A stretch of 14,998 nucleotides of DNA. Origin: CAYZEZ01 sp964477295. Lineage in GTDB: Bacteria; Bacteroidota; Bacteroidia; Bacteroidales; SM23-62. The notes under the pieces were generated by a model. It did not search any database, was not told the DNA's origin, and saw nothing but the letters and a program-made list of their open reading frames with translations. The stretch covers positions 1 through 14,998 of the forward strand of contig CAYZEZ010000104.1 of the NCBI GenBank assembly GCA_964477295.1, given 5' to 3'. Of the stretch, positions 1-8,327 are shown one piece after another. Each line of letters starts with the position of its first letter. Position 1 is the stretch's first letter. The translations under genes and the position numbers were made by a program.

Positions 1-12
1 CAATTTTATTAT

Positions 13-378
13 TTACAAAACTTCAGGTGCCAGTGAAACGATTTTCATATACTTATCCCTGAGTTCTCTGGCAACCGGCCCGAATATCCTTGTTCCCCTC
101 AATTCATCTATGTTATTTAAAAGCACAACAGCATTGTCGTCAAACCGTATGTATGATCCATCGGTTCTTCTTATCTCTTTCCTTGTTCTGACGATCACTG
201 CCTTTGATACTGTTCCCTTCTTAATATCACTTGATGGCAGGGCACTCTTAACGGTTACAACGATTTTATCTCCAATGGAGGCATATCTTCTGCCTGTTCC
301 TCCCAGGACCCTGATACACAGAACCTCTCTGGCTCCACTATTATCAGCAACTTGCAACCGGCTTTCTTGTTGTATCAT
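13..378 (-). CDS. rplN: 50S ribosomal protein L14
   Basis: L14 is a universal large-subunit protein near the 30S interface, where it contacts 23S rRNA and forms part of an intersubunit bridge. The 121-residue length matches the family (about 122). The start MIQQESRLQVADNSGAREV is the classic L14 N-terminus, with the conserved IRVLGG segment following it and the typical RGTRIFGPVARELR block near the C-terminus. It begins with ATG two bases after the rpsQ stop (TAA-TC-ATG), so it is probably translationally coupled. It is the last complete gene at the left edge. rplX (L24) would be expected next, outside the window. Identification is from the sequence itself; nothing looks odd. Confidence 0.98.
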   Translation of the reverse strand: MIQQESRLQVADNSGAREVLCIRVLGGTGRRYASIGDKIVVTVKSALPSSDIKKGTVSKAVIVRTRKEIRRTDGSYIRFDDNAVVLLNNIDELRGTRIFGPVARELRDKYMKIVSLAPEVL

Positions 379-380
379 GA

Positions 381-638
381 TTATTTGGCTCTTTCAATAA
401 TTTCTACTAATCTCCACTTCTTTGATTTACTCAATGGCCTGGTTTCCATTATTTTAACTTTATCACCTTCATTGCATGTATTTTCTTCATCGTGGACCAC
501 AAAATTGGAAGTTTTATTTACAAACTTTCCATAGATGGGATGTTTTACTTTTCTCTTTACAGCAACAATGATGGATTTTTCCATTTTATTACTGACAACA
601 GTCCCGACTCTTTCTCTTCTGGTTTTCCTTTCCTCCAT
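381..638 (-). CDS. rpsQ: 30S ribosomal protein S17
   Basis: S17 is an OB-fold primary binder of 16S rRNA, important for early 30S assembly. The 85 residues match the bacterial family. The region GTVVSNKMEKSIIVAVKRKV (residues about 12-31) is the S17 signature, followed by KHPIYGKFV and a middle segment ending in CNEGDKVKIMETRPLSKSKK, typical of the family. ATG starts two bases after the rpmC stop (TAA-CC-ATG), and the same two-base spacing separates it from rplN, so the three genes are tightly packed and probably coupled. Confidence 0.97.
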   Translation of the reverse strand: MEERKTRRERVGTVVSNKMEKSIIVAVKRKVKHPIYGKFVNKTSNFVVHDEENTCNEGDKVKIMETRPLSKSKKWRLVEIIERAK

Positions 639-640
639 GG

Positions 641-859
641 TTACTCGCTTTTTTCAGTTTGAGTTCCGGTTTCTTTTTTGCGCCGGTTCAACTCGGTCAA
701 TATTTTTGCGATATTCCTTCTGGTTTCCTTGATCTTCAAAGGATTATCCAACGGAGATATAGCATGATTCAGCTTAAGTCGCATTATATAGTCTTTCTCG
801 TTATCGAGCTTTTCGACTAATTCCTTTTCGGGAAGATCTACTAATTCAGAGGTTTTCAC
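641..859 (-). CDS. rpmC: 50S ribosomal protein L29
   Basis: L29 is a small helical hairpin protein beside the peptide exit tunnel, next to L23, in the docking area for trigger factor and SRP. The 72-residue protein has the expected two-helix pattern. The first helix carries the ELVDLPEKELVEKL motif. The central MRLKLNHAISPLDNPLKIK and the following RRNIAKILTELNRR are the L29 signature. A polar tail rich in Lys, Thr and Glu extends a little past the usual end, which is common in Bacteroidota. The start codon is GTG, and no in-frame ATG would give a full family N-terminus. It lies 21 nt after rplP and 2 nt before rpsQ. Confidence 0.96.
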   Translation of the reverse strand: MKTSELVDLPEKELVEKLDNEKDYIMRLKLNHAISPLDNPLKIKETRRNIAKILTELNRRKKETGTQTEKSE

Positions 860-880
860 TCGTATATATTTAATTATCGG

Positions 881-1309
881 TTATTCATTAAAATCTTCAT
901 AATCTCTTCGAACTACAAATTTTGTAGCGATGGGAAATTTCTGAGCGCCAAGCCGCAATGCTTCCTTTGCCACCTCATAAGGGACACCTTCAATCTCCAT
1001 TAAAATACGGCCTGGAGTAACAGGAGCCACAAATCCTTCCGGAGCTCCCTTCCCTTTACCCATTCTTACTTCAGCAGGCTTTTTTGTGATGGGTTTGTCG
1101 GGGAAAATACGGATCCAGAGCTGCCCCTCCCTTTTCATATGCCTTGTGATGGCCTGCCTTGCAGCTTCGATCTGCCTACCGGTGATCCAGTTTGAATCCA
1201 GCGCCTTGATCCCAAATGATCCGAATGCCAGCTGGTTTCCCCTCTGGGCATTTCCCTTCATCCGGCCTTTTTGCCTTCTCCTGTATTTAGTCTTTTTCGG
1301 TTGTAACAT
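881..1309 (-). CDS. rplP: 50S ribosomal protein L16
   Basis: L16 organises the A-site tRNA region and the central protuberance base of the 50S subunit. The length of 142 residues is close to the usual 136-144. The N-terminus MLQPKKTKYRRRQKGRMKG and the central stretch RHMKREGQLWIRIFPDKP are diagnostic, as is the MGKGKGAPEGFVAPV loop near residue 85 that reaches towards the peptidyl-transferase centre. The C-terminal region VAKEALRLGAQKFPIATKFV completes the fold. ATG is the start, 20 nt after the rpsC stop. It has the standard neighbours rpsC and rpmC. Confidence 0.98.
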   Translation of the reverse strand: MLQPKKTKYRRRQKGRMKGNAQRGNQLAFGSFGIKALDSNWITGRQIEAARQAITRHMKREGQLWIRIFPDKPITKKPAEVRMGKGKGAPEGFVAPVTPGRILMEIEGVPYEVAKEALRLGAQKFPIATKFVVRRDYEDFNE

Positions 1310-1329
1310 CCTGACGTATATTTAAAATA

Positions 1330-2031
1330 TTATCTTCTGTTTTTTTTCTTGAAACCACCTTTCTGCTGGCTGCTTTTCATACCGATGTTTGGCGACAGGT
1401 CTCTCCTGCCATAAATCTCACCGATACAGATCCAGGCTTTGATACCGATAACCCCGACTTTTGTGTGAGCTTCACACAGGGCATAATCAATATCGGCACG
1501 AAGGGTGTGCAGTGGAATCCTTCCTTCCTTGTAGGTTTCTGTTCTGGCCATTTCGGCGCCGCCCAGCCTTCCGGAGATCTGGATCTTAACACCTTCAGCT
1601 CCCATCCGCATAGTAGAGGCAATGGCCATCTTGATGGCTCTCCTGTATGATATCTTTCCTTCGACCTGGCGGGCAATATTATTGGCGACAATGGTTGCAT
1701 CGAGTTCAGGCCTTTTAACTTCAAAAATATTGATCTGCACTTCTTTCTTTGTAATCTTTTTCAATTCCTCTTTCAACTTGTCAACTTCCTGCCCCCCTTT
1801 GCCGATGATTATACCGGGTCTGGCTGTATTAACTGTAACGGTGATAAGCTTCAGGGTTCGTTCAATGATGATCTTCGAGATACTGGCCTTGGCCAGGCGT
1901 GCATTCAGGTATTCCCTTATATTGCTATCTTCCACCAGTTTGCCGGAATAGTCTTTCCCGCCGTACCAGTTGGAATCCCATCCTTTGATAAAGCCCAAAC
2001 GATTTGCAATTGGATTAGCTTTTTGTCCCAT
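1330..2031 (-). CDS. rpsC: 30S ribosomal protein S3
   Basis: S3 sits at the mRNA entry tunnel of the 30S subunit and takes part in mRNA unwinding with S4 and S5. The 233 residues match the E. coli protein. MGQKANPIANRLGF is the universal start. A type 2 KH domain is centred on the GIIIGKGG loop at residues 73-80. The C-terminal domain carries MRMGAEGVKIQISGRLGGAEMARTE in two adjoining blocks and a Lys/Arg-rich tail. The ATG follows the rplV stop with no gap (TAAATG), so initiation probably depends on terminating ribosomes. Confidence 0.98.
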   Translation of the reverse strand: MGQKANPIANRLGFIKGWDSNWYGGKDYSGKLVEDSNIREYLNARLAKASISKIIIERTLKLITVTVNTARPGIIIGKGGQEVDKLKEELKKITKKEVQINIFEVKRPELDATIVANNIARQVEGKISYRRAIKMAIASTMRMGAEGVKIQISGRLGGAEMARTETYKEGRIPLHTLRADIDYALCEAHTKVGVIGIKAWICIGEIYGRRDLSPNIGMKSSQQKGGFKKKNRR

Positions 2032-2460
2032 TTATTTTTCTGTTTGTTTTTCAGTTTCTTCTTTTTGGTTTGCTGAGGCAAGATACAGGGTAACATGATT
2101 AGATCTTTTTCTGATCCTGTGAGCCCTGCCCTGTGGTGCCGGACGGAACCTCTTGAGCGTCCTTCCCTGGTCAACCTTGATCTCACTCACAAATAGATGG
2201 CTGTCTTCGATCCTGACCCCTTCATTTTTATTCTGCCAGTTTGAAATAGCTGAAAGCAGCAGTTTTTCAAGGTTCCTGGATGCATGTTGTGGGGTGAATT
2301 TCAATATATTCAATGCGTTGTTTACTTCCTCTCCCCTGATAAGATCAGCAATAAGTCTCATTTTTCTTGGAGAAGAAGGACAATCATTCAATATGGCAAA
2401 ATAATTATTTGCCCTTTCCTCTTTATACTTTTCGGCTCTGTTTCTTTTCCTTGCTCCCAT
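2032..2460 (-). CDS. rplV: 50S ribosomal protein L22
   Basis: L22 lines the peptide exit tunnel with a long beta-hairpin that, with L4, forms the constriction contacted by macrolides. The core motifs SPRKMRLIADLIRG (residues about 30-43) and the hairpin segment VDQGRTLKRFRPAPQGRAHR with the following RIRKRSNHVTLYL identify it. At 142 residues it is about 30 longer than the 110-residue E. coli form. The extra length is a charged N-terminal stretch (MGARKRNRAEKYKEERANN) and a Glu/Lys/Thr tail, which fits Bacteroidota homologues as I remember them. It ends directly against the rpsC ATG. Confidence 0.97.
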   Translation of the reverse strand: MGARKRNRAEKYKEERANNYFAILNDCPSSPRKMRLIADLIRGEEVNNALNILKFTPQHASRNLEKLLLSAISNWQNKNEGVRIEDSHLFVSEIKVDQGRTLKRFRPAPQGRAHRIRKRSNHVTLYLASANQKEETEKQTEK

Positions 2461-2493
2461 ATCTTGGTTACATTTTATTTGTTTCCCGGTGAT

Positions 2494-2760
2494 TTACCTG
2501 GCTTTCCCGCCATGTCCCCTGAAAATCCTGGTAGGAGCAAATTCTCCAAGCTTATGGCCTACCATGTTTTCAGTGATATATACCGGAATGAATTTGTTTC
2601 CGTTATGCACTGCAATTGTATGACCCACAAAGTCGGGTGAAATGACAGATCTCCTTGACCAGGTTTTAATTACGGACTTTTTCCCTGAATCATTCATCTC
2701 TGTAAGTCTCTTCTCCAATTTGAAGTCAATAAAAGGACCTTTCTTTACTGAACGGCTCAT
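2494..2760 (-). CDS. rpsS: 30S ribosomal protein S19
   Basis: S19 lies in the 30S head, pairs with S13 and contacts the central protuberance of the 50S subunit. The 88 residues match the family (about 90). MSRSVKKGPFID is the standard N-terminus. The core motif VIKTWSRRSVISPDFVGHTI and the C-terminal HKLGEFAPTRIFRGHGG are characteristic. The start is ATG, 12 nt after the rplB stop. A 33-nt spacer separates it from rplV. It is in its normal place between L2 and L22. Confidence 0.98.
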   Translation of the reverse strand: MSRSVKKGPFIDFKLEKRLTEMNDSGKKSVIKTWSRRSVISPDFVGHTIAVHNGNKFIPVYITENMVGHKLGEFAPTRIFRGHGGKAR

Positions 2761-2772
2761 AAATTCAATCTT

Positions 2773-3603
<831 letters not shown>

Positions 3604-3608
3604 CTTAA

Positions 3609-3899
3609 TTATATATTGCTATAAAAGTCAATCACTTCTCCCTTTGCAAGGGTAATAATTGCCTTCTTATACGATTTGGTTTTTCCTGAAAGCAATCCTG
3701 TCCTGGTATACCGGGTTTTTCTCTTCCCGCCATACTGCATAGTGTTCACCGAATCAACACTTACGTTGTAGGATTTTTCAACTGCCTCCTTGATCTGCAA
3801 TTTGTTGGCTTTCTTATCCACCACAAATCCATAGCGATTCATCGTGTCGCCCTGGGCAGTCAGTTTTTCAGTTACTATTGGTTTTATTAAAATTTCCAT
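3609..3899 (-). CDS. rplW: 50S ribosomal protein L23
   Basis: L23 lies at the peptide tunnel exit and is the main docking site for trigger factor and SRP. I place the start at the ATG at 3899, giving a 96-residue protein beginning MEILIKPIVTEKL, the usual L23 N-terminus in this phylum. The open frame also allows a TTG two codons upstream (3905), which would add only Met-Val and is less likely. Family hallmarks are IKPIVTEK, the KLQIKEAVEKSYNVSVDSVN segment (about residues 35-54) and the GGKRKTRYTRTGLLSGKTKS region of the loop. It sits between L4 and L2 with spacers of about 25 and 5 nt. Confidence 0.95.
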   Translation of the reverse strand: MEILIKPIVTEKLTAQGDTMNRYGFVVDKKANKLQIKEAVEKSYNVSVDSVNTMQYGGKRKTRYTRTGLLSGKTKSYKKAIITLAKGEVIDFYSNI

Positions 3900-3924
3900 G
3901 ACCAATCCTCAGTTTTTTTTGATC

Positions 3925-4542
3925 CTATTTCTGCAAAGCATCCAAAGAACTCTCGAGAAACACCAGGACAGAAGCATTCATAATGTCATATGTGTTTAAT
4001 TCTGAGACAGTTGTAATTTTGGAGCCAGGCAAATTACGGGATGACAAATATATATTTTTATTCGGTTCAGATAAAACCATGAGTGACTTTTTATCATCTA
4101 TCTTAAGGTTTTTTCTTATATCCGCAATTTCACTCGTTTTTGGAGCATTTATGGAGAAATCTTCCAGAACAATAATGCTTTGATTTTGTGCCTTATAGGT
4201 AAGTGCAGATCTCCGTGCCAGTTGCTTCACCTTTTTGTTCAGTTTGAAGTCATAATCCCTTGGCCTTGGACCGAATGCTCTGCCACCGCCCCTGAAAACA
4301 GGAGACTTGATACTACCTGCCCTGGCCGTACCGGTTCCTTTCTGGCGTTTGATCTTCCTTGTACTTCCGGTAATTTCGCTTCTCTCTTTAGTGCTGCTTG
4401 TTCCCTGGCGGTTGTTGTTCTGAAAATGTTTTACATCCAGGTAAATGGCATGATCATTGGGCTCAATTTCAAAGATCGATTTTTTCAATTCGGCCTTCTT
4501 GCCGGTACCTTCTCCGGTAATATTTAAAACATCTACCTTCAC
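3925..4542 (-). CDS. rplD: 50S ribosomal protein L4
   Basis: L4 has a globular domain on the 50S surface and a long loop reaching the exit tunnel constriction opposite L22. In gammaproteobacteria it also represses its own operon; whether it does so here is unknown. The 205 residues match the family. The tunnel loop is clear: RQKGTGTARAGSIKSPVFRG followed by GGRAFGPRPRDYDFKLNKKV (about residues 67-106). The start is GTG; an in-frame TAA four codons upstream rules out any extension, and MKVDVLNITG fits the usual N-terminus. It is preceded by an exceptionally long spacer after rplC (168 nt), described separately. Confidence 0.97.
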   Translation of the reverse strand: MKVDVLNITGEGTGKKAELKKSIFEIEPNDHAIYLDVKHFQNNNRQGTSSTKERSEITGSTRKIKRQKGTGTARAGSIKSPVFRGGGRAFGPRPRDYDFKLNKKVKQLARRSALTYKAQNQSIIVLEDFSINAPKTSEIADIRKNLKIDDKKSLMVLSEPNKNIYLSSRNLPGSKITTVSELNTYDIMNASVLVFLESSLDALQK

Positions 4543-4710
4543 AAGTTTTATTTTTTATAATTATCTTTTATATGCTGATTAAAAAAATAAGAACGAATGC
4601 AACCTGCCCCCCCCTCTACCTGGCTCCTCTCTGAAAATGTCAACCAGATATTTTCTTTACGGCCAGCCCTGCCCGTTCTCTGTTGATTTAAAAAAATCAT
4701 GTCTGTTTCA
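4543..4710 (-). other. Unusually long rplC-rplD spacer with a 50-codon open frame
   Basis: This 168-nt gap is several times longer than any other spacer in the operon. On the coding strand it holds an open frame from ATG at 4700 to TAA at 4548 (50 residues, beginning MIFLNQQRTGRAGRK). It covers about 90% of the gap and resembles nothing I recognise. The frame crosses a run of eight Gs (4607-4614), which is a site prone to slippage or sequencing error. A weak 6-bp stem (CTGGTT with AGCCAG, about 4619-4646) lies in the middle. I see no promoter matching TAnnTTTG and no terminator with a U-tract. It could be a chance open frame, a leader for rplD or a remnant; I make no functional call. Confidence 0.35.
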
Positions 4711-5328
4711 TTACTTTTCAATTATCAGATATGATCCGTTAGAGCCTGGCACTGAACCTTTCAGCAACAGGAGGTTTTCTTCCGGGATAATCCTGACCAC
4801 TCTCAGGTTAATTATTTTATCTTTTTTATTTCCGGTCTGGCCAGCCATTTTCATTCCTTTGAAAACTCTTGAGGGATACGAAGAGGCACCCAGAGAACCG
4901 GGGGCCCTGTTTCTGTTATGCTGTCCGTGAGTAGCATCATTCACCCCCTTGAAGCCATGCCTTTTAACAACGCCCTGAAATCCTTTTCCTTTGGTTATGC
5001 CTGACACATCAAGCCATGTATCATCATGGAAATATTCCACCGTAATCACATCACCGGTTTTCCAATCTTTCACAAATCCCTTCAGTTCAATTACTTTTCT
5101 TTTAGGTGTGGTTTTTGCTTTCTTAAAATGACCCAACATTGCCTTAGTAGTATGCTTCTCATTTTTTTCATCATAAGCCAGTTGAACGGCCTTATAACCA
5201 TCCTTTTCTTCGGTTTTAATTTGTGTTATAACGCAAGGCCCTACCTCAATGACAGTACAGGGAACATTTTTCCCCTGGTCATCAAAGACAGATGTCATTC
5301 CAACTTTTTTTCCTATTAATCCAGGCAT
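4711..5328 (-). CDS. rplC: 50S ribosomal protein L3
   Basis: L3 is an early assembly protein whose extended loop approaches the peptidyl-transferase centre. The 205 residues match the family (about 209). MPGLIGKKVGMTSVFDDQG is the standard N-terminus. KGKGFQGVVKRHGFKG (residues about 113-128) and the loop RAPGSLGASSYPSRVFKG (141-158) are diagnostic, followed by MAGQTGN. Where E. coli has the PrmB-methylated Gln150 in GQNQ, this protein has Ala-Ser-Ser (Ser150), so that modification cannot occur. ATG start, 14 nt after rpsJ; the long gap to rplD follows. Confidence 0.97.
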   Translation of the reverse strand: MPGLIGKKVGMTSVFDDQGKNVPCTVIEVGPCVITQIKTEEKDGYKAVQLAYDEKNEKHTTKAMLGHFKKAKTTPKRKVIELKGFVKDWKTGDVITVEYFHDDTWLDVSGITKGKGFQGVVKRHGFKGVNDATHGQHNRNRAPGSLGASSYPSRVFKGMKMAGQTGNKKDKIINLRVVRIIPEENLLLLKGSVPGSNGSYLIIEK

Positions 5329-5342
5329 ATCTTAATGTTTTA

Positions 5343-5648
5343 TTACACTTTAATTTCTACTTCTACACCACTGGGTAATTCCAGTTTCATGAGTGCATCA
5401 ATAGTCTTTGGAGTAGAACTGTAAATATCCAGCAATCTTTTGTATGAACTCAATTCATACTGGTCCCTGGCTTTCTTGTTTACGAAGGTCGACCTCAACA
5501 CCGTGAATATCCTTTTATGAGTGGGCAACGGGATGGGGCCGCTTACAACTGCTCCAGTCGACTTAACCGTCTTCACAATCTTTTCGGCTGATTTATCAAC
5601 CAGGTTATGATCGTATGACTTTAATTTTATTCTGATCTTCTGACTCAT
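5343..5648 (-). CDS. rpsJ: 30S ribosomal protein S10 (NusE)
   Basis: S10 is a 30S head protein and, as NusE, a partner of NusB and NusG in antitermination and transcription-translation coupling. The 101 residues match the family (about 103). MSQKIRIKLKSYDHNLVDKS and the central loop GPIPLPTHKRIFTVLRS (about residues 37-53) are diagnostic, and the C-terminus ends in VEVEIKV. It follows fusA directly after 47 nt, where many other phyla have tuf between them. The spacer contains a short direct repeat (GTTCTTA, twice plus a partial copy) and is AT-rich just before the ATG. Confidence 0.98.
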   Translation of the reverse strand: MSQKIRIKLKSYDHNLVDKSAEKIVKTVKSTGAVVSGPIPLPTHKRIFTVLRSTFVNKKARDQYELSSYKRLLDIYSSTPKTIDALMKLELPSGVEVEIKV

Positions 5649-5695
5649 TATATAATATTATTGTTCTTAGTTCTTAGTTCTCTTGAATTCTGTCT

Positions 5696-7804
5696 TCAGA
5701 CAAAAAGTGTTTTCCCTGTTATTCTTTCGAGCAACTCCCTCGCAATGACCTGGGGCACATCTTCATAATGGGAAAACTCCATGGTTGAAGTTGCCCTTCC
5801 CGAAGTCAATGTGCGGAGCACTGTAACATAGCCGAACTGTTCTGCTAAAGGAACCTTTGCTTTAATGACACGCATTCCGGCCTTGCTTTCCATCCCCTCC
5901 ACCTGGCCCCTTCGCCTGTTAAAATCGGATATTACATCTCCCATGTATTCTTCCGGAGTAACTACCTCGGCCGACATGATAGGTTCAAGCAATATCGGGA
6001 CAGCCGATTGGGCAGCGTTTCTGAATCCAATCCTGGCAACGGTTTCAAATGAAAGGGGATCAGAATCCACATGATGGTACGATCCGTCTTTAAGGACTAC
6101 TTTCAGGTTATCGATCGGGTATCCTGCCAGGGGGCCATTATACATCGACTCCCTGAATCCCTTTTCAATGGATGGGATGAATTCCCTTGGAATACTTTCT
6201 CCCTGGATTTCATTCACAAACTGGAAGCCTGGTTCTTTATTATCGGTAGGAGAGATCTCAAACAATATTTCTGCAAATCTTCCTTTTCCTCCGGCTTGCT
6301 TTTTAAAGACCTCCCTATGTTCAACTGTTCCTGTAATAGCTTCTTTATAATTTACCTGGGGGATTCCCTGATTACATTCCACGTGATATTCTCTTTTTAA
6401 CCGATCGATGAGGATTTCCAGGTGAAGCTCACCCATACCGTTGATAATGGTCTGACCGGTTTCTTCATCTACCTTAATCAGGAATGTTGGATCTTCCTCT
6501 GCAAGCTTATTCAGAGCCTGGGTCATTTTATCGATATCTGCCTGTGTCCGGGGTTCAATGGCAATACTGATCACCGGATCCGGGAAGATCATCGATTCGA
6601 GTGTAAAAGCGTGCTTAGGATCGCAAAGGGTATCTCCTGTTTTAATATCCTTAAAACCTACGATGCCGCAAATATCTCCTGCTTCAATCTTATCAATTGG
6701 ATTTTGCTTGTTGGCATGCATCTGATAAATCCTTGTTATCCTTTCTTTCTTATTAGTCCTGCTGTTCAATACCTGCATTCCTGCATTTATTGTTCCGGAA
6801 TAAACCCTGACGTAGGCCAGCCGACCAACAAACGAATCGGTAGCAATCTTAAAGGCCAGTGCTGCCAGTGGCTGATCGTTCTCCGGCAACCTTTCTTCTT
6901 CCTTTTTAATGAAAGGATTCAACCCGGAGACTGCACCTTTATCAACAGGATTAGGAAGCATTGTAACGATCGCGTCGAGCAATTGTTGTATTCCTTTATT
7001 CCTGAAAGCTGCACCACAGTATACCGGGACAATCTTAAGGCTGATGGTTGCTTTTCTGGCTGCTTCAAGAAATTCTTCCACAGTAATCGATTCCCTGTCC
7101 TCTAAAAATCTCTCTAATATTTCATCGTTTGATTCACAGACCGCCTCAACCAGCTTTTCCCTCCATTCTTCTACCACCTCTGCCATAGCCTCAGGCACAT
7201 CAGAATATTCAAAATTTATTCCCTGGCTGTCATCTTCAGTCCAAGTAATTGCTTTTCTTTCGATGAGGTCAACTACCCCTTTAAACTTATCTTCAGAACC
7301 GATAGGCAATTGCATTGGAACAGGATGAGTTCCCAGCTTATCATGCATTTCAGTGACCACCCGAAAAAAATCAGACCCAACCCTGTCGAGTTTATTAACA
7401 AAGGCAATGATGGGCACCTTATATTTTTGAGCCTGTCTCCAGACTGTTTCTGACTGGGGTTCCACTCCCCCTACTCCACAAAAAAGGGCCACTGCACCAT
7501 CCAGGACCCTTAAGGAACGTTCTACCTCCACGGTAAAATCCACATGACCGGGAGTGTCAATTATATTTATCTTATATTGCTGATCTTTGTAAATCCAATA
7601 ACTGGTAATTGCAGCCGAGGTGATGGTAATCCCGCGCTCCTTCTCCTGAACCATCCAGTCCATAACGGAGGCGCCATCATGAACCTCACCCATTCGATGT
7701 GTAAGACCGGTATAATACAGAATCCTTTCTGTTGTTGTGGTCTTGCCGGCATCGATATGAGCCATAATGCCAATATTCCTCGTATATTTTAAATCCTTGC
7801 TCAC
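5696..7804 (-). CDS. fusA: Elongation factor G (canonical, GTPase-competent)
   Basis: EF-G is the cytosolic GTPase that drives tRNA-mRNA translocation and, with RRF, ribosome recycling. The 702-residue length is typical. All G motifs are intact: P-loop AHIDAGKTT (15-23), switch I ERGITI (56-61, Thr60), DTPGHVDF (83-90) with catalytic His87, and NKLD (137-140). The domain IV loop KKQAGGKGRF and the tip SYHHVDSDP are present. The start is GTG (MSKDLKYTRN); an in-frame TAA three codons upstream excludes a longer form. It lies 20 nt after rpsG. It is the reference copy for comparison with the degenerate paralogue at 9042-11198. Confidence 0.98.
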   Translation of the reverse strand: MSKDLKYTRNIGIMAHIDAGKTTTTERILYYTGLTHRMGEVHDGASVMDWMVQEKERGITITSAAITSYWIYKDQQYKINIIDTPGHVDFTVEVERSLRVLDGAVALFCGVGGVEPQSETVWRQAQKYKVPIIAFVNKLDRVGSDFFRVVTEMHDKLGTHPVPMQLPIGSEDKFKGVVDLIERKAITWTEDDSQGINFEYSDVPEAMAEVVEEWREKLVEAVCESNDEILERFLEDRESITVEEFLEAARKATISLKIVPVYCGAAFRNKGIQQLLDAIVTMLPNPVDKGAVSGLNPFIKKEEERLPENDQPLAALAFKIATDSFVGRLAYVRVYSGTINAGMQVLNSRTNKKERITRIYQMHANKQNPIDKIEAGDICGIVGFKDIKTGDTLCDPKHAFTLESMIFPDPVISIAIEPRTQADIDKMTQALNKLAEEDPTFLIKVDEETGQTIINGMGELHLEILIDRLKREYHVECNQGIPQVNYKEAITGTVEHREVFKKQAGGKGRFAEILFEISPTDNKEPGFQFVNEIQGESIPREFIPSIEKGFRESMYNGPLAGYPIDNLKVVLKDGSYHHVDSDPLSFETVARIGFRNAAQSAVPILLEPIMSAEVVTPEEYMGDVISDFNRRRGQVEGMESKAGMRVIKAKVPLAEQFGYVTVLRTLTSGRATSTMEFSHYEDVPQVIARELLERITGKTLFV

Positions 7805-7824
7805 CAGCTTTTATTGAAATCAAA

Positions 7825-8301
7825 TTAGAACCTGAAGTGAGCAAAAGCTTTGTTTGCCTCTGCCATACGGTGCATATCTTCTTTTTTCTTGACAGCACCG
7901 CCTTCTTCTTTATATGCTGCAATAATCTCAGCAGCCAGTTTTTCACTCATCGACTTACCGGACCTAAGCCGGGCGTAATGAATCATATACTTCATACTCA
8001 GGGAAACCTTCCTGTCGGGTCTTACCTCCATTGGGACCTGGAAGGTAGCACCCCCAACCCGCCGGCTCTTAACCTCCACCTGCGGAGTTATATTTTCAAG
8101 TGCCTTTTTCCAAATCTCGACAGCAGGTTTATTCTCTGCTTTCAATTTCTCATCCACCTCTGCCATCGCATCATAAAAAATCTGTAATGCAACACTTTTC
8201 TTCCCTTCAAGCATCAGGTTGTTAATGAATCGTGTTACCAATGTGTCATTAAACTTCGGATCAGGAAGCAATATTCTCTTTTTTGGTTTTCTCTTTCTCA
8301 T
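7825..8301 (-). CDS. rpsG: 30S ribosomal protein S7
   Basis: S7 nucleates assembly of the 30S head and lies near the E site and mRNA exit. The 158 residues match the family. MRKRKPKKRILLPDPKF is the normal start. The beta-hairpin segment KSRRVGGATFQVPMEVR (about residues 78-94) and the C-terminal GGAVKKKEDMHRMAEANKAF are signature regions. ATG start. The 26-nt spacer after rpsL is almost pure alternating A/T, which should leave the initiation region unstructured. It is the second gene of the operon. Confidence 0.98.
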   Translation of the reverse strand: MRKRKPKKRILLPDPKFNDTLVTRFINNLMLEGKKSVALQIFYDAMAEVDEKLKAENKPAVEIWKKALENITPQVEVKSRRVGGATFQVPMEVRPDRKVSLSMKYMIHYARLRSGKSMSEKLAAEIIAAYKEEGGAVKKKEDMHRMAEANKAFAHFRF

Positions 8302-8327
8302 ATATATAATATATATAGTATCGTTTC

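Noticed and set aside
3900..3905. TTG as the rplW start, giving a 98-residue L23
   Set aside because: The ATG two codons downstream gives the standard MEILIKPIVTEK start, so the TTG is not needed.
4548..4700. Frameshifted N-terminal extension of rplD through the G8 run
   Set aside because: An in-frame TAA lies four codons upstream of the rplD GTG, and the normal L4 N-terminus begins at that GTG.
5663..5681. Tandem GTTCTTA repeat between fusA and rpsJ
   Set aside because: Only about 2.7 copies of a 7-mer; too short to claim a functional or phase-variable repeat.
6422..7105. 227-residue plus-strand open frame
   Set aside because: It lies wholly antisense to fusA, whose G-domain and domain II-III sequence explains this DNA; it shows no protein family features.
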